Positions 33,588-42,683 of a DNA stretch of 64,000 nucleotides are shown in pieces. Made by a program: the position numbers and the translations under genes. A model generated the notes under the pieces. That model saw nothing but the letters and a program-made list of their open reading frames with translations. It was not told where the DNA came from and made no database searches. Where the stretch lies: the NCBI GenBank assembly GCA_964418365.1, contig CAYQLM010000002.1:1-64000 (forward strand), read 5' to 3'. Source of the DNA: JBBDXS01 sp964418365 (GTDB lineage Bacteria > Chloroflexota > Dehalococcoidia > DSTF01 > RBG-16-68-14). Positions within the stretch are counted from its first letter, which is position 1. Each line of letters begins with the position of its first letter.

Positions 33588-34995
33588 CGAGCTACTGAAC
33601 GGTTCGAGGCGCGACGGCGCTGAAGCGGTCCCCAAGTTTCTAGCTTCCAGCCCCCAGCCTCCAGTGTCCGACGATACGGTCTGCAAGACCTGCCACGGTA
33701 TCCGCTTCGTCCGCCGCGATCTCCCGATCGATCATCCCGAGTTCGGGCAGGCGCTGCCCTGCCCCTGCGTCCAGAACGAAAACGCCCACGAACGCCAGGC
33801 GCGCCTGCAGCGCTACAGCAACCTCGGGCCGCTCACCCGGCTCACGTTCGAGAACCTGATCTCGCCCGGGCGAAGCGGCAATTCGCGGCATCAACAGATC
33901 TTTGTTCGCTGCCTGGAACATGCCAAGGAGTTCGCGAATGACCCGCAGGGCTGGATCGTCATCGGCGGTCCTTCGGGGTCCGGGAAGACGCATCTTGGCG
34001 CGGCCATCGCCAACCAGTGCATCCGGCGCGGCATTCCGGCTTTCTTCATCGTCGTTCCGAACCTACTCGATCACCTTCGCGCGGCCTATCGACCCAACGC
34101 CGATGTCGGGTACGATCAACTCTTCGAGCAAGTGAGCAACGCGCCGGTCCTGATCCTGGATGACCTGGGTGCCGAAAGCCACACGCCCTGGGCGGAAGAG
34201 AAGCTCTTTCAGATAGTCAATCATCGATTCAACGCTCGGCTGCCCACCGTGGTGACGACGAATCTCCCGCTCAACAAGCTCAACGATCGGCTGAGAACGA
34301 GGTTTGGCGATCCATCGACTTCCGTTCCCCACGCCGATCCCATCGCGAGTGTCTATATCCTCGAAGAGCATGGTCCCCTCGACGACTGGGAATTCAACAT
34401 GCTCGATCTGGCGAGAACCAGAGAGATGACCTTCTTGACATTCGACCACGACGACAACCTCTCGTCCCGGGACCGCGAATGGCGAGAACGAGCATTCCAG
34501 GTGTCTCTGGAGTATGCGCGCGAACCAACGGGCTGGCTCGCTCTTCTGGGTGGGCGGGCCAAGGACCGGAGCCATCTGCTGGCCGCCATCGCTAATCAGC
34601 GCCGGGAGTTGGGTCCCTTGCTGGTGCGCGTGAATGACCTTCTGGACTACTTGCGCCACTCCATGCGAGCGGAAGGCGATGACGATTATTACAGCCGCAA
34701 GCAAGCCCTGCGTTCGTGCCCGTTCCTACTGCTGGACGAATTGGAGCTGGGAACCGGAAGCGACTATGCCAGGCGCGAGCTTCACGATCTGCTGAGCTGG
34801 CGACAGATGGCACGCCTTTCTACGGTTGTCGGCTCTCCGAATGAAATAAACGACTTCCTGGGCGATGCCGGGTGGGCGCGGCTTGGAAAGCTCCTGAGGG
34901 CGCCTGATTTCGTCAACGAAGTGGCGGTCGGGGAGACGCCTCAAGATGAGCGGCTTGAGACTAGCAAGGCGGCGCGATCCAAGAAGCGCCCGTAA
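33574..34995 (+). CDS. DnaC/DnaI-like helicase loader with two AAA+ modules
   Basis: 473 residues from ATG 33574, inside the end of dnaB. A DnaI-type zinc segment (CKTCHGIRFVRRD...CPC) is near 35-65. Module 1 is complete: Walker A GGPSGSGKTHLGAAIAN, Walker B VLILDDLGAE, sensor VVTTNLPLNKLNDRLRTRF. Module 2 (about 280-460) repeats the layout, TWLAL-like GWLALLGGRAKDRSHLLAAIAN and FLLLDELELG, but its Walker A lacks the GKT lysine-threonine. Typical loaders have one module, so this is a fused or internally duplicated form with one inactive ATPase. Confidence 0.85.
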   Translation: MPRLNELLNGSRRDGAEAVPKFLASSPQPPVSDDTVCKTCHGIRFVRRDLPIDHPEFGQALPCPCVQNENAHERQARLQRYSNLGPLTRLTFENLISPGRSGNSRHQQIFVRCLEHAKEFANDPQGWIVIGGPSGSGKTHLGAAIANQCIRRGIPAFFIVVPNLLDHLRAAYRPNADVGYDQLFEQVSNAPVLILDDLGAESHTPWAEEKLFQIVNHRFNARLPTVVTTNLPLNKLNDRLRTRFGDPSTSVPHADPIASVYILEEHGPLDDWEFNMLDLARTREMTFLTFDHDDNLSSRDREWRERAFQVSLEYAREPTGWLALLGGRAKDRSHLLAAIANQRRELGPLLVRVNDLLDYLRHSMRAEGDDDYYSRKQALRSCPFLLLDELELGTGSDYARRELHDLLSWRQMARLSTVVGSPNEINDFLGDAGWARLGKLLRAPDFVNEVAVGETPQDERLETSKAARSKKRP

Positions 34996-35148
34996 GCCTT
35001 CTTGGCGCACGTGCCGTAGACGAACCTCAAACTTCGAGCCTCGAACCCCTGGAAGTTCCTTGCGCCCTCGCGCCGCCATGTCCTACACTCGCGGGCACAG
35101 GCTGTCCTGGTGGCAGGCGGCATCACGGCATCCACGGAGGGATCGGTG

Positions 35149-35430
35149 ATGTTTGAGGATAAGACGCTCACGTGCAAGGACTGCAGCGAGTCCTTCGTCT
35201 TCACGGTGGGCGAACAGGGCTTCTATCTCGAGAAGGGGCTCCTCAACGAGCCCCAGCGCTGCGCGAACTGTCGCGAGCGCCGCCGCCGCGAGCGCACGAC
35301 GTCGCCGCAGGTGACCGCCGTCGTCTGCGCCGAGTGCTCGCGCGAGACCACGGTACCATTCGTGCCGCGGCTGGGCCGTCCCGTCTACTGCAACGACTGT
35401 TACAGCCGCATGCGATCGTCTGTCGCTTAA
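35149..35430 (+). CDS. Zinc-ribbon protein
   Basis: 93 residues from ATG 35149, after GGAGGGA. Two zinc knuckle pairs: LTCKDCSESFVFTVGEQGF with RCANCRERRR, then VVCAECSRETTVPF with VYCNDCYSR. The first half is the short zinc-ribbon domain widespread in Chloroflexota, ending in a basic stretch that could contact nucleic acid. Its stop overlaps that of the convergent moaDE gene. No role is assigned. Confidence 0.75.
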   Translation: MFEDKTLTCKDCSESFVFTVGEQGFYLEKGLLNEPQRCANCRERRRRERTTSPQVTAVVCAECSRETTVPFVPRLGRPVYCNDCYSRMRSSVA

Positions 35431-36128
35431 GGCTGCGGCGTCTCCGACCGCTCGGCGACGTCGATGATGTGGCCGGGCACCCACGCGCCGTCGCCGTCCT
35501 CCCAGATCTCTTTCTTCCAGATCGGGACGGTCTGCTTGATGCGATCGACTGCGTACAGGCACGCTTCGAACGCCTCCGCGCGATGCGCTGACGACACGGC
35601 GACGAGCAGGCTCGCCTCGCCGATCGCCAACCGCCCCGTGCGGTGCTGCACGGCGATGCCCGTGATCGGCCAGCGTGTGCGCACGTCGTCCGCCACTTCG
35701 CGCAGCTTGCGCACTGCCATCTCCGGGTATGCGTCGTACTCCAGCGCCACCACGCGCCGGCCCTCGCTGTTGTTCCGAGCGACGCCGTGGAACACCAGCA
35801 CCGCGCCGCTCTCGTCGCGCCGCACCGCAGCGGTCACCCGCTCCGGGTCGAGCGGGTCCTTCGTCACTTCGATGAGGTCGTCGTCGCCCCCCGATACCGG
35901 CGGGATCAGCGCCACATCATCGTCTTCCCGTAGCGCGTGGCCAGCATCGACGTAGTCTTCGTCGACCGCGCAGATGGCCGTGGGCAGGTGCGGAGCGAGG
36001 GCGGGGTACCGGCGCGAGAGCTCGTCGCGCAGCTCGGCGACCGTCGCGCCGGCGGGCAGATCGACCGTGACCGATCGCGCGGCAGCGATGTCATGCAGCC
36101 CGGCGAAGAGTCGAACGCGCACCTTCAT
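35427..36128 (-). CDS. MoaD-MoaE fusion, molybdopterin synthase
   Basis: 233 residues from ATG 36128. Residues 1-83 are MoaD (KVRVRLFAGLHDIA, ending IPPVSGG). The rest is MoaE, with AVLVFHGVARNNSEGRRV, HRTGRLAIGEASLLVAVSSA and the catalytic lysines in VDRIKQTVPIWKKEIW. Molybdopterin synthase needs the MoaD Gly-Gly as a free C-terminal thiocarboxylate, so the fusion presumably must be cut after GG; a similar cleaved fusion (MoaX) is known from Mycobacterium. No other Mo-cofactor gene is nearby. Confidence 0.9.
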   Translation of the reverse strand: MKVRVRLFAGLHDIAAARSVTVDLPAGATVAELRDELSRRYPALAPHLPTAICAVDEDYVDAGHALREDDDVALIPPVSGGDDDLIEVTKDPLDPERVTAAVRRDESGAVLVFHGVARNNSEGRRVVALEYDAYPEMAVRKLREVADDVRTRWPITGIAVQHRTGRLAIGEASLLVAVSSAHRAEAFEACLYAVDRIKQTVPIWKKEIWEDGDGAWVPGHIIDVAERSETPQP

Positions 36129-36215
36129 ATTCCGAAGCCTCAACTGCGAACCGCCGCAACGATCAGTATAGCCGAGCGCTCCGCGCCAGCTATCCTGTCT
36201 GAGGGAGGCGAGCTG

Positions 36216-36908
36216 GTGGTCGCATCGTTCGCTCGCGCAGCCGTCGAGCTGCTCTTTCCGTCGCGCTGCCTCGGCTGCGGTCGAGGCGGCACCTTCCTGT
36301 GCGATGACTGCGCCGCGCAGCTCACTCCGGCGCTCCCGCCGCGCTGTCCGCGCTGCTGGGAGCCGCGTTCGGTAGCCGGCGAATGCCTCGCCTGTCAGAA
36401 TAGCCCTCCTGCGTTCGACGCGCTGCGCGCGGCGTTCGTGTACCAGGGCCTCGCCCGCGAGATGGTCCAGGCTCTCAAGTACCGCGGCGTGACCGCGCTC
36501 GCCGGCCGCATGGGCGGCCTGCTTGCTGAAGCTGTCCGGAACCAGGGCCTCGAGGCGGATGTCATCGTGCCGGTGCCGCTTTCCGGCATGCGGAAGCGCA
36601 CGCGCGGCTACAACCAGGCCGAAGCTCTGGCAACCGCTCTCGGCCTAGAGCTGGGCCTGCCGGTCGCGCCGAAGGCGCTCGTTCGCCGCCGGCACACGCC
36701 TCCCCAGGCCCTTCGTGCCGATGCCGACGCTCGCCGCGCGAACGTGGCCGGCGCCTTCGTCGCTCGGCCCCGTATCATCGCTGGCCGCTCCGTGCTCCTT
36801 GTCGATGACGTAGCTACCACAGGCGCTACCCTCTCCGCCTGCGCGGCGGCCCTTCGGGAGGCCGGTTCGGGGCCCATCTGGGCCTTCACCTTCGCCCGCG
36901 AAGACTAA
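36216..36908 (+). CDS. ComF family phosphoribosyltransferase-like protein
   Basis: 230 residues from GTG 36216 (GGGAGG 8 bases upstream). The zinc-finger start has CLGCGRGGTFLCDDC and CPRCWEP...CLAC. The phosphoribosyltransferase fold follows with VIVPVPLSGMRKRTRGYNQA, HTPPQALRADADARRANV and the PRPP loop VLLVDDVATTGATLSACA near residue 195. ComF is needed for natural DNA uptake in some bacteria and probably handles single-stranded DNA inside the cell. No other competence gene is in the window. Confidence 0.9.
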   Translation: MVASFARAAVELLFPSRCLGCGRGGTFLCDDCAAQLTPALPPRCPRCWEPRSVAGECLACQNSPPAFDALRAAFVYQGLAREMVQALKYRGVTALAGRMGGLLAEAVRNQGLEADVIVPVPLSGMRKRTRGYNQAEALATALGLELGLPVAPKALVRRRHTPPQALRADADARRANVAGAFVARPRIIAGRSVLLVDDVATTGATLSACAAALREAGSGPIWAFTFARED

Positions 36909-36972
36909 GCCCCGCCTTGCGAGGGGAACTCTCCTCGACATAACCTGAACTCGGTGGCCGGTGGTGGCTGTT

Positions 36973-38949
36973 ATGAACCTCTCCCCGCCGGAGTTAGGAA
37001 GTCTGAACGACATCATGGATTCGTTCTCCTCCCGCGCCACCCCCCACCGTCGAGCTGTGCCCCCGGCTGTTAGTGGCTCTGGCCTGCCGCCTCGGCGCGG
37101 CCGCTGGATTGGGTTAGGCGTCGCGCTGCTCATCTTCGCGGCCGTCGCTGGCTCCGTCTTCTTCGATTCGCATCCTCCCAAGGCAAGCGCGGACAACGTC
37201 CAGATGGACATCAGCGCCAGCTCCGGCTTCAACAACTGCAGTCCGGACGTGAAGTGCAACTTCACCGCGGGCAGCAAGATCAACCTCCTGGTCAGCGCGC
37301 CCGAGGACGGCATCCCCGCCGCCGGCTACAGCGGCTTTCAGGCGGTGCTGCAGTACAGCGGCGCGATCAATCTCGGCTCGACCCCGCCTGTGAGCAAGTG
37401 GTCGGACTGCGCGAACCTGAGCGATAACCGCACGGTCGCCGGCCAGGACACCATCATCTGCAAGGATGACATCTTCAACCCATTCCTGGTGCATCACACC
37501 GGCGGCCTGGTGAACGTGTCATTCGTCTGCAAGACCGGCTCGGCCAGCATCACGCTCGTTGGCGGTGCGGGAAGCAATGTGAGCTTCTACTTCCAGTCGA
37601 ATACCGCCGGCCAACCGACGCACATCTTCCTCAAGTCCAGCGAGACCCTGACGATCAACTGCAACACGCCGACCGATACGCCAACCCGAACCTCGACGGC
37701 GACGCGGACGAGCACGCGCACGCCCACGAATACCCCCACGCGGACGCCGACGCCGACGGCCTCACCGACGTACACCCCGACTGCGACGTCGACGGCGACG
37801 AACACTGCGACATCGACAAGCACGCCGACGAGCACCCTGACCTTCACCCTGACGAACACGGCGACCGCAACCGCGACAGCTACGAACACACCCGCGAGCA
37901 CCAACACACCAACCGGCACGCGCACGTCGACGAGCACAGCGACAAAGACATCCACGAACACGCCGACGAATACCTCGACTCGCACGTCGACAAGCACGCA
38001 CACGCCGACGAATACGCTGACGAACACTGCGACCGCAACCGCGACAGCTACGAACACACCCACGAGCACCAACACCCCCACCGGTACGCGCACGTCGACG
38101 AGCACACCGACAAGGACATCCACGCACACGCCGACGAATACGCCGACGAACACGCCGACCGACACCAATACGCCCACGAGGACGCGTACGCCGACGAACA
38201 CGCCGACGGCCACCGGTACGCGCACGTCGACGAGCACGCGGACCAGCACGGCCACGAACACACCGACGAATACGCCGACCAACACCGCGACGCGCACATC
38301 GACAAGCACGAATACGCCGACGAACACGCCGACCGACACCAATACGCCCACGAGGACGCGTACGCCGACGAACACGCCGACGGCCACCCGGACCGACACG
38401 CCGACGATCACTCCGACCGGCACGCGGCCGACCGATACGCCGACCAACACCGCGACCCGGACGCGCACACCGACCAGGACGCCGACGCGCACGCCCGGCA
38501 CGCCGACAGACACCGAAACACCGGCCGACACCTCGACGCCGACTCATACGCCGACGCCCGTAACGCCAAGTCCGACCTCGACGGCCGAGGTCGCGAGGCT
38601 AACGCCGACCGCGACGCAGCCGGCGCCGTCGGCCACCCCGACGCCTTCGGACACCCCGACGGACACCAACACGCCGACGCACACGCCGACCATGACGCCG
38701 ACGCGCACGCCGTTCTCGCAGGTCTCCGCCGCCACGGTCACGCCGCGCCGCTCCGCCACCGCGATCAGCGTCTCCACGCTGCCGCGCTCGGGCGGTGGCT
38801 CCGGCTCGGATGGAAGGGCGGTGGTAGCGATTATCCTGGGCGGTCTCGGGTTGAGTACCCTCGCCGTCGTGTACGCGTTCCTCTGGAGAACACGCCGCCG
38901 CATCACCAGGTCACCTGAAGGTCCGCAGGGTCCTCTTCCGGGGCTCTAG
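36973..38949 (+). CDS. Surface protein with Thr/Pro minisatellite stalk and LPRSG tail
   Basis: 658 residues from ATG 36973 (GTG 36961 also possible). A basic N-terminus precedes a helix (WIGLGVALLIFAAVAGSVF), then a beta-rich outer domain (about 75-230, cohesin-like: GFQAVLQYSGAINLG, with paired Cys). About 300 residues of T-x-T-P repeats form a stalk, followed by TLPRSGGGSGS, a helix and RTRRR. LPRSG before helix and basic end looks like a sortase signal with Ser in place of Thr. The protein probably stands out from the cell wall; ligand unknown. Confidence 0.78.
   Translation: MNLSPPELGSLNDIMDSFSSRATPHRRAVPPAVSGSGLPPRRGRWIGLGVALLIFAAVAGSVFFDSHPPKASADNVQMDISASSGFNNCSPDVKCNFTAGSKINLLVSAPEDGIPAAGYSGFQAVLQYSGAINLGSTPPVSKWSDCANLSDNRTVAGQDTIICKDDIFNPFLVHHTGGLVNVSFVCKTGSASITLVGGAGSNVSFYFQSNTAGQPTHIFLKSSETLTINCNTPTDTPTRTSTATRTSTRTPTNTPTRTPTPTASPTYTPTATSTATNTATSTSTPTSTLTFTLTNTATATATATNTPASTNTPTGTRTSTSTATKTSTNTPTNTSTRTSTSTHTPTNTLTNTATATATATNTPTSTNTPTGTRTSTSTPTRTSTHTPTNTPTNTPTDTNTPTRTRTPTNTPTATGTRTSTSTRTSTATNTPTNTPTNTATRTSTSTNTPTNTPTDTNTPTRTRTPTNTPTATRTDTPTITPTGTRPTDTPTNTATRTRTPTRTPTRTPGTPTDTETPADTSTPTHTPTPVTPSPTSTAEVARLTPTATQPAPSATPTPSDTPTDTNTPTHTPTMTPTRTPFSQVSAATVTPRRSATAISVSTLPRSGGGSGSDGRAVVAIILGGLGLSTLAVVYAFLWRTRRRITRSPEGPQGPLPGL
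37663..38550. repeat. Thr/Pro minisatellite with higher-order repeats
   Basis: Built from 6- and 12-base units such as ACGCCGACGAAC. Longer blocks recur: one near 37861 again near 38029 (about 168 bases apart), and one at 38161 again at 38335 (174 bases apart). All spacings are multiples of three. Confidence 0.85.
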
Positions 38950-39265
38950 CTTGCTCGTCCAACGGCGCCCCAGCGTTAAAGGGCGCGCCAGCGCCTAGAA
39001 CAGCACCCCTCGCGGCTAGGTTCCCCCGGACGTCCGGGAGGGGCCATGCGTCCAGGAGCGGGCCATGAGCCTGCGCCCAGGCCCCGTGGAGCGCCTGCTC
39101 GTTAGATTCCCGACCGAAATCCCAAATCTGCGCGTTATGCCGTACACTCTTTGGCGTTAGAATAGAGAACGACTCGAAGGCTGGTGGCCTAACGAGCCCA
39201 GGCCTCATCTCTTGGCAAGAGCCACAAGGTGGCGCGGTTCTTACGGCTGGAGGAGCGTAGGTGTC
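38950..39265. other. Intergenic region with palindromes and probable promoter
   Basis: No ORF is credible. It holds the perfect palindrome CCCGGACGTCCGGG (about 39028-39041), a TAGAAT -10-like box at 39158-39163 and a CTGGTGGCCT block near 39180, like the leaders of other surface-protein genes here. GGAGG stands at about 39249. Confidence 0.45.
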
Positions 39266-41073
39266 ATGCCGCAACAGATACAGGATTTTGGAACGGCTCA
39301 TCGCAACTGGCCCGGTCTCGTTCTGGCCATCGTAGGCTCCGCCGTCTTGCTGGCGCTGCTGGCTGGAGTTCTTGGGCAGGCGCCTGCGTACGGCGCAGCG
39401 AGGACCGGCGTGAACCTCGATCAGTGCTCCAACGGCAGTCCCAAGTTCATCGACCTGCACTGCGACTGGCAGAACGGAAACCTGAACGGTTCCAACTCGG
39501 AGTACGCAGAGGGGGAGACGGTCCCCTACCGTTTGTTTGTCCCAGATGCAGCCCCTGGGAGCCACACGATCCACCTCAACTATGACTTCACGAAGGCCGG
39601 CGTAAAGGCGATCGACTTCCTGGACACATGGAACGTCACGCAGACCGGCGCGGATCCGTGCTCCGGCTCGGCAGCCGTGCCCAGCGATTTCGAGTCCTGT
39701 CCGCCCGGGGCCCCCAGCACATTCGCCTTCCCCGGCGACACGTTCAACCCAAGTGGGAAGGGGTCGCTGACCGTGGACGGTGCTATCGCCGCCGCCGGCG
39801 TCAGCCGCAACTTGACGATCTACAACGGGACCATTACGTCCATTGGGCCGGTCACACACCTCGGAGACGGCTCAGCCGACAGCTCGGCCGATATGCTGGT
39901 GACGTTCACCGCTAATGCTTGTGTCGGCACCGGGTGCACGTCGGATGTTCTGTTGGTCTGGGGCGGGCACCTGGGCGACAGCGCATACTGGGGCATCGGC
40001 AACGGGGTCTCCAGTATCTCAGGCTCGCCGTTCCACATGCGAACGCAGAACCTCGACGGCGGTGGGGCTTCCAACCAGGACCGAAGCATGTCGATTAGCG
40101 CCATCTCCACGCCGACGCCGACGTCTACTCAGACGACGACCAGTACCCCGACATCGACTCACACACCAACACCCACTTCGACGGCGACGAATACGCCCAC
40201 CAACACGCCAACAGCGACGAACACGCCAACCAACACACCCACGTCTACCCACACGCCCACGAATACGCCGACGAACACGCCTACATCGACTCACACGCCG
40301 ACGAATACGCCGACGAATACGAACACGCTGACCAATACACCAACGAATACGAACACGCCGACCAATACGCCCACGGACACCAACACGCCGACGAACACAC
40401 CCACGGACACCAACACGCCGACGAACACACCCACGGACACCAACACGCCGACGANNNNNNNNNNNNNNNNNNNNNNNNNNNNNNNNNNNNNNNNNNNNNN
40501 NNNNNNNNNNNNNNNNNNNNNNNNNNNNNNNNNNNNNNNNNNNNNNNNNNNNNNCCCACGGACACCAACACGCCGACGAACACACCCACGGACACCAACA
40601 CGCCGACGAACACACCCACGGACACCAACACGCCGACCAACACACCCACGGGGACGCGTACGCCCACCGCCACTGTGCCAACCAACACGAGAACGAACAC
40701 GCCGGCAAACACGCGCACCCCAACCCGCACATCAACGCCGCAAGTGGCGACTCAAGTGCCTACGAACACGCCGACGAACACGCCTACGGCGACGAGTACG
40801 CAGCTGCCAGCGACAGTCGTGCCGACGAATACCCCAACCAACACACCCACGAACACGCCGACGAGCACGCCTACAAGAACGCCGACGCCCATTTCGCAGG
40901 TGCTGCCCACCGTGCGGCCGCCGACGCCTCGCCCAACCCTAGCCCCTCCCGTGCTCCCGCGCTCTGGCTACGGTGGCACGTCCGGTGGCGCCGGCTCAAC
41001 GTGGCTCGGACTTGGTCTGCTCGGCTTCGCCCTGGCGGCCCTCGGTTGCTGGCGCTGGCGGCTGTCCAAGTAG
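39266..41073 (+). CDS. Surface protein with Thr/Pro stalk and LPRSG tail (interrupted by assembly gap)
   Basis: Starts at ATG 39266 with a signal or anchor helix (GLVLAIVGSAVLLALLAGVL). An outer beta-rich domain of about 240 residues contains CDWQNGNLNGSNSEYAEGE and several Cys pairs. A T-N-T-P stalk follows and is broken by 100 Ns at 40455-40554. After the gap the reading frame resumes one step off (codons start at positions 1 mod 3 rather than 2), so the real gap must be 2 mod 3 bases long. The end reads VLPRSGYGG, a helix (WLGLGLLGFALAALG) and RWRLSK. Confidence 0.72.
40455..40554. other. Assembly gap (100 N)
   Basis: Exactly 100 Ns inside the Thr/Pro repeat, on both sides of which the unit ACACCCACGGACACCAACACG repeats by eye; the number of units is unknown. 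Confidence 0.99.
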
Positions 41074-41090
41074 AAATCGCGCCATCGGAA

Positions 41091-41119
41091 GGGGCCATCG
41101 GAGACGATGGCCCCTTTTT
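41091..41119 (+). terminator. Rho-independent terminator
   Basis: GGGGCCATCG (41091-41100), loop GAGA, CGATGGCCCC (41105-41114) and TTTTT. It follows the surface-protein gene by 17 bases. Confidence 0.88.
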
Positions 41120-41180
41120 CGCCTCCGCTCGCTGCCCTACAATCGAAGGGGGCCGGCTGCGCTGGTCATTTGAGGGAACG

Positions 41181-41723
41181 TTGGACATCACCGTCAGAGG
41201 CCAGCACTTCGAGGTCCCGGATAGCGTCGAAGAGCGAGCCCGCCAGAAGCTGGGCCGCCTGGACCATTATCTTCCCCTCCTCCACGACGCCATCGTCGAG
41301 GTGGATATCGCCCACCAGAAGGCCAAGGAGCCCGACCAGCGCTACCTCGTCCGCGTCACCGTCGATGGTGGCGGCGCACAGCTTCGCGCAGAGGAGCACG
41401 CCTCCACGCCTGAGGTGGCGGTCGACCAGGCCGCGCGTGTGCTGGCAGGCCAGGCCCGCCGCCACAAACAGCGCCTCTACGAACGCGGCCGAAACAAGGG
41501 CGCGGTTCCGGCGTTCGAAGGTGAGACAGAGAAGACTGCCCGCAAGGTATCGCGCGTGAAGCGGTTTGCCATGAAGCCGATGACGATGGACGAGGCGCTC
41601 CTCGAGATCGAGGCGCTCGGCCACGAGTTCTTCGTCTTCCAGCACGCAGCAGAAGGGCAAGTCGCCGTGCTCTACCGCCGACGCGCCGGTGACTACGGTC
41701 TCATCATGCCGGAGCTCCCATGA
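41181..41723 (+). CDS. hpf: Ribosome hibernation promoting factor (long form)
   Basis: 180 residues from TTG 41181 (GAGGGA 4-5 bases upstream). The N-terminal S30AE domain reads LDITVRGQHFEVPDSVEERA then ARQKLGRLDHYLPLLHDAIV, the double-stranded RNA-binding fold that blocks the decoding centre. The C-terminal domain (VKRFAMKPMTMDEALLEIEA, HEFFVFQHAAEGQVAVLYRR, DYGLI) is the dimerisation part of long HPF, which pairs 70S ribosomes into 100S. Its stop shares ATGA with the start of the PfkB gene. Confidence 0.92.
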   Translation: MDITVRGQHFEVPDSVEERARQKLGRLDHYLPLLHDAIVEVDIAHQKAKEPDQRYLVRVTVDGGGAQLRAEEHASTPEVAVDQAARVLAGQARRHKQRLYERGRNKGAVPAFEGETEKTARKVSRVKRFAMKPMTMDEALLEIEALGHEFFVFQHAAEGQVAVLYRRRAGDYGLIMPELP

Positions 41724-42676
41724 TCATCACGGTGACGCTTAACCCGGCCGTCGATCAGACGCTGACGCTCGAACGACTCACGCTCGGCGACACCAACCGC
41801 GTGCGCGAGAGCCGCATCGACCCGGGCGGCAAGGGCATCAACGTTTCGCGCGTGCTGCGCGAGCTCGGGCGCGAGAGCATGGCCGCCGGTCTCGCGCCTG
41901 GCACGCTCGGCCGCTTCGTCGAGCATTCGCTGCTGGAGCAGGGCATCCTCTGCGACTTCGTCCATACGCGGGGCCAAACGCGCACGAACCTCACCGTTGT
42001 CGACGAGAGTACGCACGAGACAACGCTGCTCAGCTATCGCGGCCCGGAGATCGATCCCCGCCACATGCACACGCTGGAAACCCGCCTGCGCCGTTACCTC
42101 GGTCCGAACGACTGGCTCGTCCTCGCGGGCAGCATCCCGCCCCCCATCCCGCCCGAGGCTTATCCGCGACTCCTGGAGCTCGGGCACGAGAACGGCAGCC
42201 ACACCGTCCTCGATGCCGACGCCGAGGCGCTCGCCGCTGGCCTCACGGGCCGTCCCGAGATCGTGAAGAGCAACCACCACGAAGCGGAACGCCTGCTGGG
42301 CCGCCCGCTTGATACCGATGACCGGCTGCTCGCCGCCGCCGAAGAGATGCGCGCCGCCGGCGCCGGCACCGCGATCATCACTGCGAGCGCTCGCGGCGCG
42401 GTCATGGTGAGCGAGGGCGCGGCCTGGCGCTACACGACGCCGCAGGTGGACGTCGTCAGCTCCGTCGGCGCAGGCGACGCGCTGCTGGCCGGCCTGCTCT
42501 ACAAGCTGGACGACGGCGACAGCCTGGAGGACGGTCTGCGCTGGGGCGTCGCGGCGGGCGCCGCGTCATGCGTCCAGGCGGGAACACAGCTCTGTCGCAG
42601 CGCCGACGTGTTACGCTTGCTCTCGGAAGTCGGCGTCGAGCGCGTCAGCTCCTCCGAAGCGGCGCACCGCCGCTAG
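41720..42676 (+). CDS. PfkB-family sugar kinase (1-phosphofructokinase/tagatose-6-P kinase type)
   Basis: 318 residues starting IITVTLNPAVDQTLTLERL, the start typical of FruK/LacC. DPGGKGINVSRVLRELG binds the sugar phosphate, and VVSSVGAGDALLAGLLYKL near residue 245 is PfkB signature 2 with the catalytic Asp and the anion-hole glycine run. It phosphorylates a fructose- or tagatose-phosphate-like sugar with ATP; which one cannot be told, as no transporter or PTS gene is near. Translationally coupled to hpf by a 4-base overlap. Confidence 0.88.
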   Translation: MIITVTLNPAVDQTLTLERLTLGDTNRVRESRIDPGGKGINVSRVLRELGRESMAAGLAPGTLGRFVEHSLLEQGILCDFVHTRGQTRTNLTVVDESTHETTLLSYRGPEIDPRHMHTLETRLRRYLGPNDWLVLAGSIPPPIPPEAYPRLLELGHENGSHTVLDADAEALAAGLTGRPEIVKSNHHEAERLLGRPLDTDDRLLAAAEEMRAAGAGTAIITASARGAVMVSEGAAWRYTTPQVDVVSSVGAGDALLAGLLYKLDDGDSLEDGLRWGVAAGAASCVQAGTQLCRSADVLRLLSEVGVERVSSSEAAHRR

Positions 42677-42683
42677 GCGCGTC

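Noticed and set aside
37587..38531. Minus-strand frame of Val/Gly repeats
   Set aside because: It is the reverse of the Thr/Pro minisatellite, with no ribosome site or signal peptide.
37663..38550. CRISPR-like regular repeats
   Set aside because: Units are 6-12 bases, translated as Thr/Pro codons throughout, without unique spacers or cas genes.
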